A stretch of 64,000 nucleotides of DNA from Streptomyces eurythermus (GTDB lineage Bacteria > Actinomycetota > Actinomycetes > Streptomycetales > Streptomycetaceae): the NCBI RefSeq assembly GCF_014649115.1, contig NZ_BMSK01000014.1:124001-188000 (forward strand), given 5' to 3'. The notes below the pieces were generated by a model. It did no database searches. It saw only the letters and a list, made by a program, of their open reading frames with translations, and was not told the DNA's origin. The position numbers were made by a program, and so were the translations under genes. Below are positions 17,303 through 25,020 of the stretch, one piece after another. Each line of letters opens with the position of its first letter. The first letter of the stretch is position 1.

Positions 17303-17887
17303 ATGGCAGAGACCGAGGCGGCCCTGCGGACGCTCGCGCGCAACGTCCGGGCGGCCCGTACCCGTGCGGGTCTGTCGCTGGACGAACTCGGCCGGCGGGC
17401 CCAGGTCAGCAAGGGTGCCCTGGTCGCGCTGGAGAAGGCCCAGGGAAATCCGAACTTCGCCACCCTGGTACGGCTGGCCGACACCCTCGGCGTCTCCGTC
17501 TCCGCCCTGCTGGAGGGCCGCGCCGAAGGACGTGTACGCGTCGTGGCCGCCGGTGATCTGGCCCCGCTGTGGACCGGACCGCGGGGGAGTGAGGCCCGGC
17601 TCATGCTGACCACTTCGGGGCCGGCCCCGGCCGAGGTCTGGCGCTGGACGCTGGAGCCGGGCGAGGAGTACCCGAGCCACCCCCACCAGGCCGGCGTCGT
17701 GGAGACCGTCAGCGTCACGTCCGGCCGGATGACGCTGATCGTGGACGGCACCGAGCACTCCGTGGAAGCCGGCCAGACCGCCGCCTTCGACGGGGACGTC
17801 CCCCACACCTACCGGGGCGCGGGCACCGGGACCTGCCATCTGATCATGACCGTCCACCTTCCGCCCGGCCCCGGCTCGTCGGCCTGA
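17303..17887 (+). CDS. XRE family regulator with C-terminal cupin
   Basis: A 194-residue transcription factor. Residues 8-65 form the XRE helix-turn-helix (RAARTRAGLSLDELGRRAQV and SKGALVALEKAQGNPNF). Residues 110-185 form a cupin beta barrel with WRWTLEPGEEYPSHPHQAG and a possible metal or ligand site of two histidines plus Glu in VVETVSV. Such regulators sense a small molecule in the cupin and usually control a neighbouring enzyme or transporter, here most likely the divergent PaiB-like gene. The start ATG 17303 follows GAGGAAG. Confidence 0.92.
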   Translation: MAETEAALRTLARNVRAARTRAGLSLDELGRRAQVSKGALVALEKAQGNPNFATLVRLADTLGVSVSALLEGRAEGRVRVVAAGDLAPLWTGPRGSEARLMLTTSGPAPAEVWRWTLEPGEEYPSHPHQAGVVETVSVTSGRMTLIVDGTEHSVEAGQTAAFDGDVPHTYRGAGTGTCHLIMTVHLPPGPGSSA

Positions 17888-17986
17888 CCGCGTCGCCGCG
17901 CCGGCTGGGCACCGCCGGTTCCTTCAGGGAACCGCGCCCACGGCTGGCGCCGAGAGGAGCCTGGAACCGGCCGCCGTCATGGAAAC

Positions 17987-18020
17987 GCCCCGGCCGTGAC
18001 GGGGGAATCACGGCCGGGGC
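17987..18020. terminator. bidirectional terminator, perfect 13-bp stem
   Basis: GCCCCGGCCGTGA at 17987-17999 pairs exactly with 18008-18020 over an 8-base loop. It lies between the convergent XRE-cupin and HAD genes. Confidence 0.8.
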
Positions 18021-18203
18021 GGTCGGTGGTGGGAGCGGACGGCGGTCGCCTCGCGGCGAAGGGCTCCACAGGGCTTCAGCCGAACGATCGTCCCTGTGGG
18101 CGAATGGTGAGGCCCGGGGACACTGTCCCGTCCACACCCACGGCTTGTTCAACGGGCAACCACACTGGGGTGTTCCGTTCACCCCCGTGACCTGCGTCAC
18201 GGC

Positions 18204-18860
18204 TCACGCCAGCGGGCTCCCGGCCAGCCGTGCCAGCAGGTCGGCGGGGTCGGCGTACACCGCCTCCGCCCCGGCCTCCTCCAGATCCGCGCGGGGAATC
18301 CCGCCGCACAGCACCCCCACACAGCGCACCCCGGCCTTGCTGCCCGCCCGCATGTCCCACACCGTGTCCCCGACGAACACCGCCCGGGAGGCCGGGACTC
18401 CGGCCAGCTCCAGGGCGTGCTCCACCGGCTCGGGGGCCGGCTTGCCCTCCTGGACGTCATCGGAACTGGCCGTGGCCGTGATGGCGTCGTCCGCGTCGAT
18501 CGCCCGGCGCAGCGCGCCCAGCTCGGCGCCGCTCGCCGACGTGGCCAGGACCACCGCCCAGCCATCCCCGCGCAGCCGCCGCAGCAGCTCCGCGGCGCCC
18601 GGCAGGGCGGGCAGCCGGTCGAAGTACTGGCCGTACAGCGCCGTGTGCGCGGCGCTCAGCTCGCTGTCCTGGTCCCGGTCGCGGCCGTCGCCGAGCAGGT
18701 GGGCGATCAGGTCCGTGGAGCCCAGGCCGACGGCACGGTGCACGGCGTGCATGGGTACCTCGTGCCCCGCCTGGCGGAACGCCTCCCACCAGGTGACGAC
18801 ATGGAGGTGGTTGGTGTCGACAAGGGTTCCGTCCACGTCGAAGACGGCGGCTCGTTCCAT
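18204..18860 (-). CDS. HAD-family hydrolase (phosphoglycolate phosphatase-like)
   Basis: A 218-residue haloacid-dehalogenase-fold phosphatase. Motif I is FDVDGTLVDTNH (nucleophile and acid Asp), motif II is VLATSAS, motif III Lys lies in EGKPAPEPVE and motif IV is VFVGDTVWDM. A helical cap sits between motifs I and II, as in phosphoglycolate phosphatase and beta-phosphoglucomutase. The exact sugar phosphate cannot be predicted. The start ATG 18860 is preceded by AGGAAAGGATC. An array of 20-bp repeats lies directly upstream in its leader. Confidence 0.92.
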   Translation of the reverse strand: MERAAVFDVDGTLVDTNHLHVVTWWEAFRQAGHEVPMHAVHRAVGLGSTDLIAHLLGDGRDRDQDSELSAAHTALYGQYFDRLPALPGAAELLRRLRGDGWAVVLATSASGAELGALRRAIDADDAITATASSDDVQEGKPAPEPVEHALELAGVPASRAVFVGDTVWDMRAGSKAGVRCVGVLCGGIPRADLEEAGAEAVYADPADLLARLAGSPLA

Positions 18861-18920
18861 GCGGGGATCCTTTCCTGGCGCTCGCTCCGGGAACGGGTAC
18901 CACGCCGGGGCGGGTCGGGA

Positions 18921-19020
18921 ACCCGTCACGCGGGCGGGGACCCCGTCGCGCGGACCGGAAACCCGTCGTGTGGGCCGGGCCCCGTCGTGTGGGCCGGGGC
19001 CCCGTCGCACGGGCCGGGAG
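18921..19020. repeat. degenerate 20-bp minisatellite, five units
   Basis: Five consecutive 20-base units resembling ACCCGTCGTGTGGGCCGGGC fill 18921-19020, and a further diverged unit lies at 19048-19067. The array sits between the HAD gene and the PHP-domain gene and has no supported coding role. Confidence 0.75.
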
Positions 19021-19071
19021 GGGCACCCCGCCGGGCGGGTGACAGGCACCCGTCGTGTCGGCCGACCCGGG

Positions 19072-20109
19072 TCAGGAGCCCGCCGCCCGTGCCGGCAGGC
19101 GGCCCTCGTGGGTCCAGGTCAGCAGGTCCTCGGCCGGCCAGGTGGTCACCACCCGCTCGGGCGGCACCCCGCACTCCTCGGCCCGGGCGCAGCCGAGGAT
19201 CTGCCAGTCCAGCTGGCCGGGGGCGTGCGCGTCGGTGTCGACGGCGAACAGCACCCCCGCCTCGACCGCCCGGCGCAGCAGCCGCCGCGGCGGGTCCAGC
19301 CGCTCCGGGCGGCTGTTGATCTCCACCGCCGTCCCCGCCTCGGCGCACGCGGCGAACACCTCGTCCGCGTCGAACTCCGACTCCGGGCGCCCCCGGCCGG
19401 TCACCAGGCGCCCGGTGCAGTGCCCGAGGACGTCGGCGTGCGGATCGCGTACGGCGGTCACCATGCGGCGGGTCATGGACCGGGCGTCCATCCGCAGCTT
19501 GGAGTGCACCGAGACCACGACCACGTCGAGCCGCTCCAGCAGCTCGGGCTCCTGGTCCAGCGAGCCGTCCTCCAGGATGTCGCACTCGATGCCGGTGAGC
19601 AGCCGGAACGGCGCCCAGCGCGCGTTCAGCTCCGCCACCACCGCCAACTGCTCCCGCAGCCGCTCGGCCGACAGGCCCCGGGCCACGGTGAGCCGGGGCG
19701 AGTGATCGGTGAGCGCCACCCACTCGTGGCCCAGCCCGGCGGCCGTCCGCCCCATCTCCTCGATCGGGCTGCCCCCGTCGGACCAGTCCGAGTGGGTGTG
19801 GCAGTCCCCGCGGAGCAGCGCCCGCAGCCCGGCCCCCGGCCCCTCGACAGGCGCCCCGGCCTCCTCCTCCAGCCGGCGCAGATAACCGGGCACCTCACCG
19901 GCCAGCGCCTCCCGCACCACCTGCGCGGTCTTCGGCCCGACCCCCTTCAGCGACTCCAGCGTCCCGGCGGCGGCCCGCTCGGTCACCTCGTCCCCGGGCA
20001 GCGCGGCCAGCGCCCGGGCGGCGGTACGGAAGGCCCGTACCCGGTAGGTGGGCGCGAGCGCCCGTTCCAGCAGAAACGCGATCCGGTCGAGAGCGGCGAC
20101 GGGTTCCAT
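19072..20109 (-). CDS. PHP domain protein with N-terminal helix-hairpin-helix (PolX-like)
   Basis: A 345-residue protein with the order helix-hairpin-helix (LESLKGVGPKTAQVVREAL, about residues 50-68) then PHP phosphoesterase domain. PHP metal ligands are visible in RGDCHTHSDWSDGG, ALTDHSP, TGIECDI, VVSVHSK, VLGHCTGR and VDTDAHAPG. The polymerase part of bacterial PolX is absent, so this is a free PHP nuclease or phosphatase with a DNA-binding region. A role in DNA repair is likely but inferred. The start is ATG 20109, divergent from the SDR gene at 20262. Confidence 0.9.
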   Translation of the reverse strand: MEPVAALDRIAFLLERALAPTYRVRAFRTAARALAALPGDEVTERAAAGTLESLKGVGPKTAQVVREALAGEVPGYLRRLEEEAGAPVEGPGAGLRALLRGDCHTHSDWSDGGSPIEEMGRTAAGLGHEWVALTDHSPRLTVARGLSAERLREQLAVVAELNARWAPFRLLTGIECDILEDGSLDQEPELLERLDVVVVSVHSKLRMDARSMTRRMVTAVRDPHADVLGHCTGRLVTGRGRPESEFDADEVFAACAEAGTAVEINSRPERLDPPRRLLRRAVEAGVLFAVDTDAHAPGQLDWQILGCARAEECGVPPERVVTTWPAEDLLTWTHEGRLPARAAGS

Positions 20110-20261
20110 GCACTCAAGGTTCACACCGGCGCCCGGCAGGGGCGCGGGGAACCGCGCGCGCCGTCCCGCACCACCCGCACCCCGGCCCGCACGGCGCACA
20201 CCGTTTGCGCACCCCGCCCCCGGGTACTGCCATGCCCACACTCACCGAGAGGAGGCCGGTC

Positions 20262-21050
20262 ATGCCCCGAGCGGCCATCGTCACCGGCGCGGACTCCGGC
20301 ATCGGCCGCGCCACCGCCGTACGCCTGGCCGAGGCGGGCCTGGACGTCGGGATCACCTGGCACACCGACGACAAGGGCGCCGAGGAGACGGCCGAGCAGG
20401 TCCGTGCCCACGGCCGTCGCGCCGTCGTGACCCGGCTCGACCTGACCCGGCTGCCCGAGGCCGCCGACACCGTGGACGAGCTGTGCGCGGAGCTGGGCCG
20501 GATCGACGTCCTGGTCAACAACGCCGGTACGGGCACGATGACGCCGTACCTGGACCTCACGCTGGACGATGTGCGCCGGGTCCTGGACGTCGACCTCGTC
20601 GGCCCCTTCCTGCTGGGCCAGCGGGCCGCGCGCCGGATGATCGAGCAGGGTGACGGCGGCCGGATCGTCAACGTCACCTCGGTGCACGAGCACCAGCCCC
20701 GGGTCGGCGCGGCCCCGTACTGCGCGGCCAAGGGCGGGCTCGGCCTGCTCACCCAGGTGATGGCCCTGGAGCTGGCCGAGCACGGCATCACGGTGAACGC
20801 GGTCGCGCCCGGTGAGATCGCCACCCCGATGACCGGCCAGGAGGACATTGACGTGCACACCGTGCGTCGGCCCGGCGTGCCGCTCGGCCGGCCCGGCGAC
20901 GCCCGCGAGGTCGCCGCCGTGATCGCGTTCCTGGCGAGCCCCGACGCCTCGTACGTCACCGGCGCCTCCTGGAGCGTCGACGGCGGCATGCTGCGCATGG
21001 GCCCGCAGGCCGGATCCCATCTGACCAGCGACGACTGGCGCCGACCGTGA
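20262..21050 (+). CDS. short-chain dehydrogenase/reductase
   Basis: A 262-residue classical SDR oxidoreductase. The Rossmann motif is TGADSGIGRA near the N-terminus, followed by NNAG, catalytic Ser in VNVTSVHEHQ and YxxxK in APYCAAKGG. The C-terminal text YVTGASWSVDGGML is typical. NADP(H) or NAD(H) choice and substrate are not clear. ATG 20262 is chosen because GAGAGGAGG lies 7 bases upstream; an in-frame ATG at 20232 is possible. Confidence 0.92.
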   Translation: MPRAAIVTGADSGIGRATAVRLAEAGLDVGITWHTDDKGAEETAEQVRAHGRRAVVTRLDLTRLPEAADTVDELCAELGRIDVLVNNAGTGTMTPYLDLTLDDVRRVLDVDLVGPFLLGQRAARRMIEQGDGGRIVNVTSVHEHQPRVGAAPYCAAKGGLGLLTQVMALELAEHGITVNAVAPGEIATPMTGQEDIDVHTVRRPGVPLGRPGDAREVAAVIAFLASPDASYVTGASWSVDGGMLRMGPQAGSHLTSDDWRRP

Positions 21051-21136
21051 GTGGCCGCCCGCGGCGGACGCTCACGGTCCCGTGGCCGGCCGCCGTGGAC
21101 CGCCCGTCGGCCCGCCGAGCGTTCTAGGCTCTATTC

Positions 21137-21382
21137 ATGACCGAACAAGCAGCTCCCCACATATCCCACCCGCGGATCCTGGTCCTCGGCGTGTGCCCGG
21201 GCAAGCCGGGTGAGCCGCCGTTCCGGATCATGGAGATCGATGGTCAGGTGGTCGGTGAGGCCAGGAACGTCACCGACGTCCTGGAGGCGGCGGCCTCCTA
21301 CGGCATCACCATTCATGATCTCGACGATCCGGACGTGATCCGGTTCGTGGGCGGGGACAAGTACACCTGGCGGCCGCGCTGA
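21137..21382 (+). CDS. small conserved protein of unknown function
   Basis: An 81-residue cytoplasmic protein with no cysteine pairs or membrane segment apart from one Cys in LVLGVCPGKPGEPP. The central text PFRIMEIDGQVVGEARNV and DVLEAAASYGITIHDLDDP suggests a small alpha/beta fold. I recall similar short proteins in Streptomyces but no function. It is convergent with the GH16 gene, with only 9 bases between stops. Confidence 0.75.
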   Translation: MTEQAAPHISHPRILVLGVCPGKPGEPPFRIMEIDGQVVGEARNVTDVLEAAASYGITIHDLDDPDVIRFVGGDKYTWRPR

Positions 21383-21391
21383 GCGGACCGC

Positions 21392-22624
21392 TCAGCCGAC
21401 CGTCCACTTCTGGTTGGCGCCGCCCGTGCAGGTCCAGATCTGCAGCCGCGTCCCGTTGGCCGAGTTGTTCCCGGCGACGTCGAGGCACTTGTTCGCCTGC
21501 GGGTTGACGATGTCGCGGGCCGCCGGCAGGGCCCACTTCTGGGCGGGGCTGCCGTTGCAGTCCCACAGCTGGACGGGCGTACCGTCGGCGGTGCCGCCGC
21601 CGCTGACGTCCAGGCACTTGCCGAGCGCCCGCAGTGTGCCGTCCGAGCCGACGGTCCACGCCTGCGCGTTCGTGCCGTTGCAGTCGTAGAGCTGGACCGG
21701 GGTGCCGTTCGCGGAGTTCGCGCCGGCCACGTCCACACACTTGCCCGCCAGGCCCCGGATCGGCACCCCGGCGGCGCTGTCGCTCGTCGTCACCGACACC
21801 GAGTCCACCACCAGCGTCTGCGGGAACTGCGTGGAGCCGTCCGGGTCGCCGGGCCAGTAGCCGCCGACCGCGAGGTTGAGGATCAGGAAGAACGGCTTGT
21901 TGAACACCCAGGTCCTGCCGCCCAGATCGGCGGGCGTGCGGCGCTGGTAGACGTTCCCGTCCACCGACCAGGTGATCGAGTCGGGCGCCCAGTCGACGGC
22001 GAAGGTGTGGAAGGCGTCCGCGAAGGCCTGCCCGTTCGGCAGGGTGTAGCCGGCGCCTATGCCGCCCGAGCCGGAGTAGCCGGGGCCGTGGATGGTGCCG
22101 TGCACGGTCGACGGTTCGAAGCCGACGTTCTCCATCACGTCGATTTCGCCCGAGTCCGGCCAGTTGACCGGGGTGCCGAGCATCCAGAACGCCGGCCACA
22201 TGCCCTGCCCGCGCGGGATCTTCATGCGGGCCTCGACATGGCCGTACTGGGCGGTGAACTTGCCGGCGGTGTTCAGCCGGGCCGAGGTGTACTGGCAGCT
22301 GCCGTACCAGCACTGGTAGCCGGCCGGGTTCTCCTTGCGGGCCGTGATCACCAGATGGCCCTGACCGTCCAGGGCCGCGTTCTTCGTGCCCGAGGTGTAG
22401 TACTGCCGCTCGTGGTTGTTGACGTTGTCACCGGTCTCCAGCGTCCACTTGGAGCCGTCGACCGCCGCGCCCGCGGGCCCGTCGAAGGTGTCGGAGAAGG
22501 TGGTGACGGCCGCGGCCGCCGGGGCGGTGCTCTCGGCGCGCGCCGGACCGACGGCGGCGGAACCGATCAGCGCCGCGGACAGGGCGGCGAGGAGACATCT
22601 GCGGAGCAGGCGTGGGGAGGCCAT
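21392..22624 (-). CDS. secreted GH16 endo-beta-glucanase with C-terminal CBM13 (ricin B) domain
   Basis: A 410-residue secreted enzyme. Signal peptide: residues 1-30 (RRCLLAALSAALIG, then ARA). Catalytic GH16 jelly roll: about 40-275, with the active-site stretch DSGEIDVMENVG, where E160 is the nucleophile and E165 the acid/base, and MWPAFWMLG before it. The C-terminal 125 residues are a beta trefoil with three QxW repeats (AQAW, AQKW, NQKW), a carbohydrate-binding module of family 13. The domain set fits laminarinase or beta-1,3-glucanase. Start ATG 22624 follows AAAGGGAGA. A possible vegetative promoter lies about 65-95 bases upstream. Confidence 0.95.
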   Translation of the reverse strand: MASPRLLRRCLLAALSAALIGSAAVGPARAESTAPAAAAVTTFSDTFDGPAGAAVDGSKWTLETGDNVNNHERQYYTSGTKNAALDGQGHLVITARKENPAGYQCWYGSCQYTSARLNTAGKFTAQYGHVEARMKIPRGQGMWPAFWMLGTPVNWPDSGEIDVMENVGFEPSTVHGTIHGPGYSGSGGIGAGYTLPNGQAFADAFHTFAVDWAPDSITWSVDGNVYQRRTPADLGGRTWVFNKPFFLILNLAVGGYWPGDPDGSTQFPQTLVVDSVSVTTSDSAAGVPIRGLAGKCVDVAGANSANGTPVQLYDCNGTNAQAWTVGSDGTLRALGKCLDVSGGGTADGTPVQLWDCNGSPAQKWALPAARDIVNPQANKCLDVAGNNSANGTRLQIWTCTGGANQKWTVG

Positions 22625-22689
22625 GGCTCTCCCTTTCTCGTGGGGGTCATCGTGGGGGATCCCGCGGGTCCCGCGGGGATGCGTGTCTT

Positions 22690-22719
22690 GATTTAAGGGG
22701 TGAGATAAGGGGCCGTCAA
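22690..22719 (-). promoter_or_regulatory. candidate promoter of the GH16 gene
   Basis: On the minus strand TTGACG (22719-22714) and TAAATC (22695-22690) are separated by 18 bases in a locally AT-richer patch upstream of the GH16 start. The -10 match is moderate. Confidence 0.4.
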
Positions 22720-22969
22720 TACTCTGGTACGGACCAGGTGTCGACGCCGGGCCGTACGGGCCCCTCGACCGCCCGGCGGCAACTTCCCGGCCCGGCACGC
22801 CGGTTGCCCGGTCGGACCCGCCCGGGTTTCCGTTCACGCCTCCGGGGCACTCCGGGTGCGGACCCGCGTGCCGCCGCTCCCGCGCGGGTCCCGCGGTGCT
22901 TGGATGCCCCTAGTGGCATTCCGGGCATATCGCCGCGAACCCCTGCGCGACGCACCGAGGAGGTGCCGC

Positions 22970-23164
22970 ATGAACCGCCGTACGGCCCCCCGCGCGGTCC
23001 TCCTGGCCGCCGGTGAACTCCTGGCCTGGTGGGCGGCGCTGGCGCTGCTGTGGCTGGTGCTGATCACGACCGTCGACACCCTCGAGCGCATCGTCGGGGC
23101 GGGCTGTGCCGCCGTGGGCGCGGTGCTGGCCCGGGCCGGCCGACGGGCGGTGACCTGGCGGTGA
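22970..23164 (+). CDS. small membrane protein, MrpE-like first gene of the antiporter operon
   Basis: A 64-residue protein with two membrane helices (ELLAWWAALALLWLVLITTV and RIVGAGCAAVGAVLARAG). It resembles a trimmed MrpE/MnhE subunit of Mrp-type cation/proton antiporters, which normally has about 160 residues; the match is weak and the call depends on the operon. ATG 22970 has a strong GAGGAGG site. Its stop overlaps the next start as GTGA. Confidence 0.6.
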   Translation: MNRRTAPRAVLLAAGELLAWWAALALLWLVLITTVDTLERIVGAGCAAVGAVLARAGRRAVTWR

Positions 23165-23613
23165 ACGGCTGGAACCTCGCGGCGGCCGTCCTGCTCGGTG
23201 CGGGCGGGACCGCCGCGCTGTGGGGCGTGACCACCGGCCCGCCGGCCCGCCGGGTGATCGCCCAGAACATGACCACCTCCGCCGTCTGCCCGGCCCTGCT
23301 GCTCCTCTCCCAGGGCTACGGCCGCCCCGCCTACGTCGACCTCGCCCTGCTGCTCGCCCTGCTCGGCCCGGTCGGCACGCTGGTCTTCGCCCGGCTGCTC
23401 TCCGGCGACCTGTCCGACGGCCGCCCGGGCGCCTGGGGGCTGACCTGGACGGCCGCGGGAGCCGGCACGGTCGTCGTGACCGCGCTGTGCGTGGCCGTCG
23501 GCCCCGGCCGCGCCCTGGTGAAACTGCTGGTGACCGGCGCCCTGCTGATCGGCGGCAACGTCATCGCCTCCCGGGCGCTGGCCGGCGGGTTCCGGGGGGT
23601 GCGGGGTGGCTGA
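23161..23613 (+). CDS. MrpF-MrpG-like fusion subunit
   Basis: A 150-residue membrane protein that appears to combine two small Mrp subunits. Residues 30-85 match MrpF (AQNMTTSAVC, then YVDLALLLALLGPVGTLVFARLL). Residues 95-145 resemble the C-terminal half of MrpG (LVKLLVTGALLIGGNVIASRAL). It starts with GTG inside the preceding stop codon and its end overlaps the next gene by 8 bases. MrpF and MrpG are normally separate genes of 90-120 residues. The F part is fairly sure; the G part is inference. Confidence 0.65.
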   Translation: MNGWNLAAAVLLGAGGTAALWGVTTGPPARRVIAQNMTTSAVCPALLLLSQGYGRPAYVDLALLLALLGPVGTLVFARLLSGDLSDGRPGAWGLTWTAAGAGTVVVTALCVAVGPGRALVKLLVTGALLIGGNVIASRALAGGFRGVRGG

Positions 23614-23866
23614 CGTGCTGATCGTCGTCGCCCTGCTGCTCGTCGCCGCCTCCGCCACCGCGGCCGTGGCCCAGCGCGACCCCGCCCGCCAGGCGCTGGT
23701 GCTGTCCTTCATGGGCGTGCTGCTGGCCGCGCTGTTCACCGTGCTCCAGGCCCCGGACGTCGGCCTGTCCCAGCTCGCCGTCGGCTCGGCCCTCACCCCA
23801 CTGCTGATCATGCTGTCGGTGCGCAAGGTCAGACGGCGGGGCCGCGCGAAGAAGGAGACCGAGTGA
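23606..23866 (+). CDS. DUF4040 / MrpB N-terminal-like antiporter subunit
   Basis: An 86-residue membrane protein with about three helices and the text LVLSFMGVLLAALFTVLQAP and DVGLSQLAVGSALTPLLIM. This is the DUF4040 domain that in most Mrp systems is fused to the C-terminal part of MrpA and in MBH-type complexes is a free subunit. Here it is free-standing. The GTG start overlaps the previous gene by 8 bases. Its stop overlaps a now useless GTG at 23863 that looks like a duplicated copy of the next gene's start. Confidence 0.75.
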   Translation: MADVLIVVALLLVAASATAAVAQRDPARQALVLSFMGVLLAALFTVLQAPDVGLSQLAVGSALTPLLIMLSVRKVRRRGRAKKETE

Positions 23867-23915
23867 ACCGGCTGCGGGGGTGTGCGGAGAGGGGGCCGAA
23901 GTGAACCGGCTGCGG
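23863..23915 (+). repeat. duplicated start region before mrpB-like gene
   Basis: GTGAACCGGCTGCGG occurs at 23863-23877 and again at 23901-23915. The first copy overlaps the preceding stop as GTGA but is out of frame with the gene (offset 38). Read from it, a 13-codon frame ends with TGA at 23902-23904, which overlaps the second GTG start. Confidence 0.85.
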
Positions 23916-24638
23916 CTGTGGTTGCTGGCCGTGGGCGGCGCAGGGCTCGCCGTCCTGCTCGTCGCCGCCTGCCTCGACCTGCCCGACTTCGGCGGCGACC
24001 GCCACCCGTACGGCGACCGGGCCGTCCACGCCTCCCTCCTGCGGCACACCGCCAACACCGTCGCCTCCGTCAACTTCGACCAGCGCGCCTACGACACCCT
24101 CGGCGAGATGAGCATCCTGTTCGCCGCCGTCCTCGGCTGCGTGGTGCTGCTGCGCCAGGCCCGCGACGAGCACCGCGCCCCGCCCGAACCCGCCGAGGTG
24201 GCCCGCCCGGTCCGCCGCTACGCCCTGCTCGTGCTGCCCGTCGCCCTGGTCACCGGCCTCTACGTCATCGCCCACGGCCAGCTCAGCCCCGGCGGCGGCT
24301 TCCAGGGCGGGGTCGTCGCCGCGACCGCCCTGCACCTGCTCTACCTCGGCGCCGACTACGGCGCGCTGGAACGCGTCCGCCCGCTCGGCCTCTACGAGAC
24401 CACCGACGCGCTCGCCGTCAGCGCCTACCTGGTCCTGGGTCTCGCCCCGGTCCTGGCCGGCACCGCCTTCCTGGCCAACACGCTGCTGCCGTACGGCACG
24501 TTCGACACGCTGTCCTCCGGCGGCACCGTCCCGCTGCTGAACGCGGCCATCGGCATGGAGGTGGCGAGCGCGGCCGTCGTACTGCTCGCCCACTTCCTGG
24601 ACCAGGCCGTCGAGATCGAGGAGGAGCACGGCAGTTGA
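23901..24638 (+). CDS. MnhB/MrpB-domain antiporter subunit
   Basis: A 245-residue membrane protein. Residues 1-95 hold an N-terminal helix, a periplasmic loop (DLPDFGGDRHPYGDRAV) and a further helix. The MnhB domain runs from about 105 to 230 with the family text PVALVTGLYVIAHGQLSPGG and FQGGVVAATALHLLYLGA. In Mrp antiporters this subunit is part of the small-subunit wall of the complex. I chose GTG 23901 because GAGAGGGGG lies upstream and it keeps the duplicated start sequence in frame. Confidence 0.85.
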   Translation: MNRLRLWLLAVGGAGLAVLLVAACLDLPDFGGDRHPYGDRAVHASLLRHTANTVASVNFDQRAYDTLGEMSILFAAVLGCVVLLRQARDEHRAPPEPAEVARPVRRYALLVLPVALVTGLYVIAHGQLSPGGGFQGGVVAATALHLLYLGADYGALERVRPLGLYETTDALAVSAYLVLGLAPVLAGTAFLANTLLPYGTFDTLSSGGTVPLLNAAIGMEVASAAVVLLAHFLDQAVEIEEEHGS

Positions 24639-24669
24639 ACACCGCGGACGAACCGGAAAGGCGCACACC

Positions 24670-25020
24670 GTGATGCACGTCCTGCCGTACCTGGTGGCCG
24701 CCTACCTCTTCCTGACCGGCTGCTACGGCCTCGCCACCAGCCGCAACCTCATCCACGCCGTGGGCTGTCTCGCGGTCTGCCAGTCCGCCACCTACGTCCT
24801 GCTGCTCGCCGTCGGCTACCGCGACGGCGGCACCGCGCCCGTCTTCTCCGACATCCGGCCCGGCTCCCGCCCGGTGGTCGACCCGGTGGTGCAGGCCCTC
24901 ACCCTCACCGACATCGTCGTGGGCGCCACCGTCACCGCGCTGCTGCTCGCCCTCGTGCTGCAGATCGCCAAGCGGCACGGCACGGTCGACCCCGACGAAC
25001 TGCGGGAGCTGCGCGGCTGA
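24670..25020 (+). CDS. mrpC: MrpC (NuoK-like) antiporter subunit
   Basis: A 116-residue protein with three membrane helices, homologous to NuoK of complex I. Family text includes YGLATSRNLIHAVGCLAV in helix 1-2 and VVDPVVQALTLTDIVVG before helix 3, including the conserved QALxLTxIV stretch. GTG 24670 has GGAAAGG 8 bases upstream; ATG 24673 is the alternative. Its stop overlaps the mrpD start as TGATG. Confidence 0.9.
   Translation: MMHVLPYLVAAYLFLTGCYGLATSRNLIHAVGCLAVCQSATYVLLLAVGYRDGGTAPVFSDIRPGSRPVVDPVVQALTLTDIVVGATVTALLLALVLQIAKRHGTVDPDELRELRG

Noticed and set aside
18921..19020. CRISPR array
   Set aside because: The units are contiguous and degenerate with no unique spacers and no cas genes nearby.
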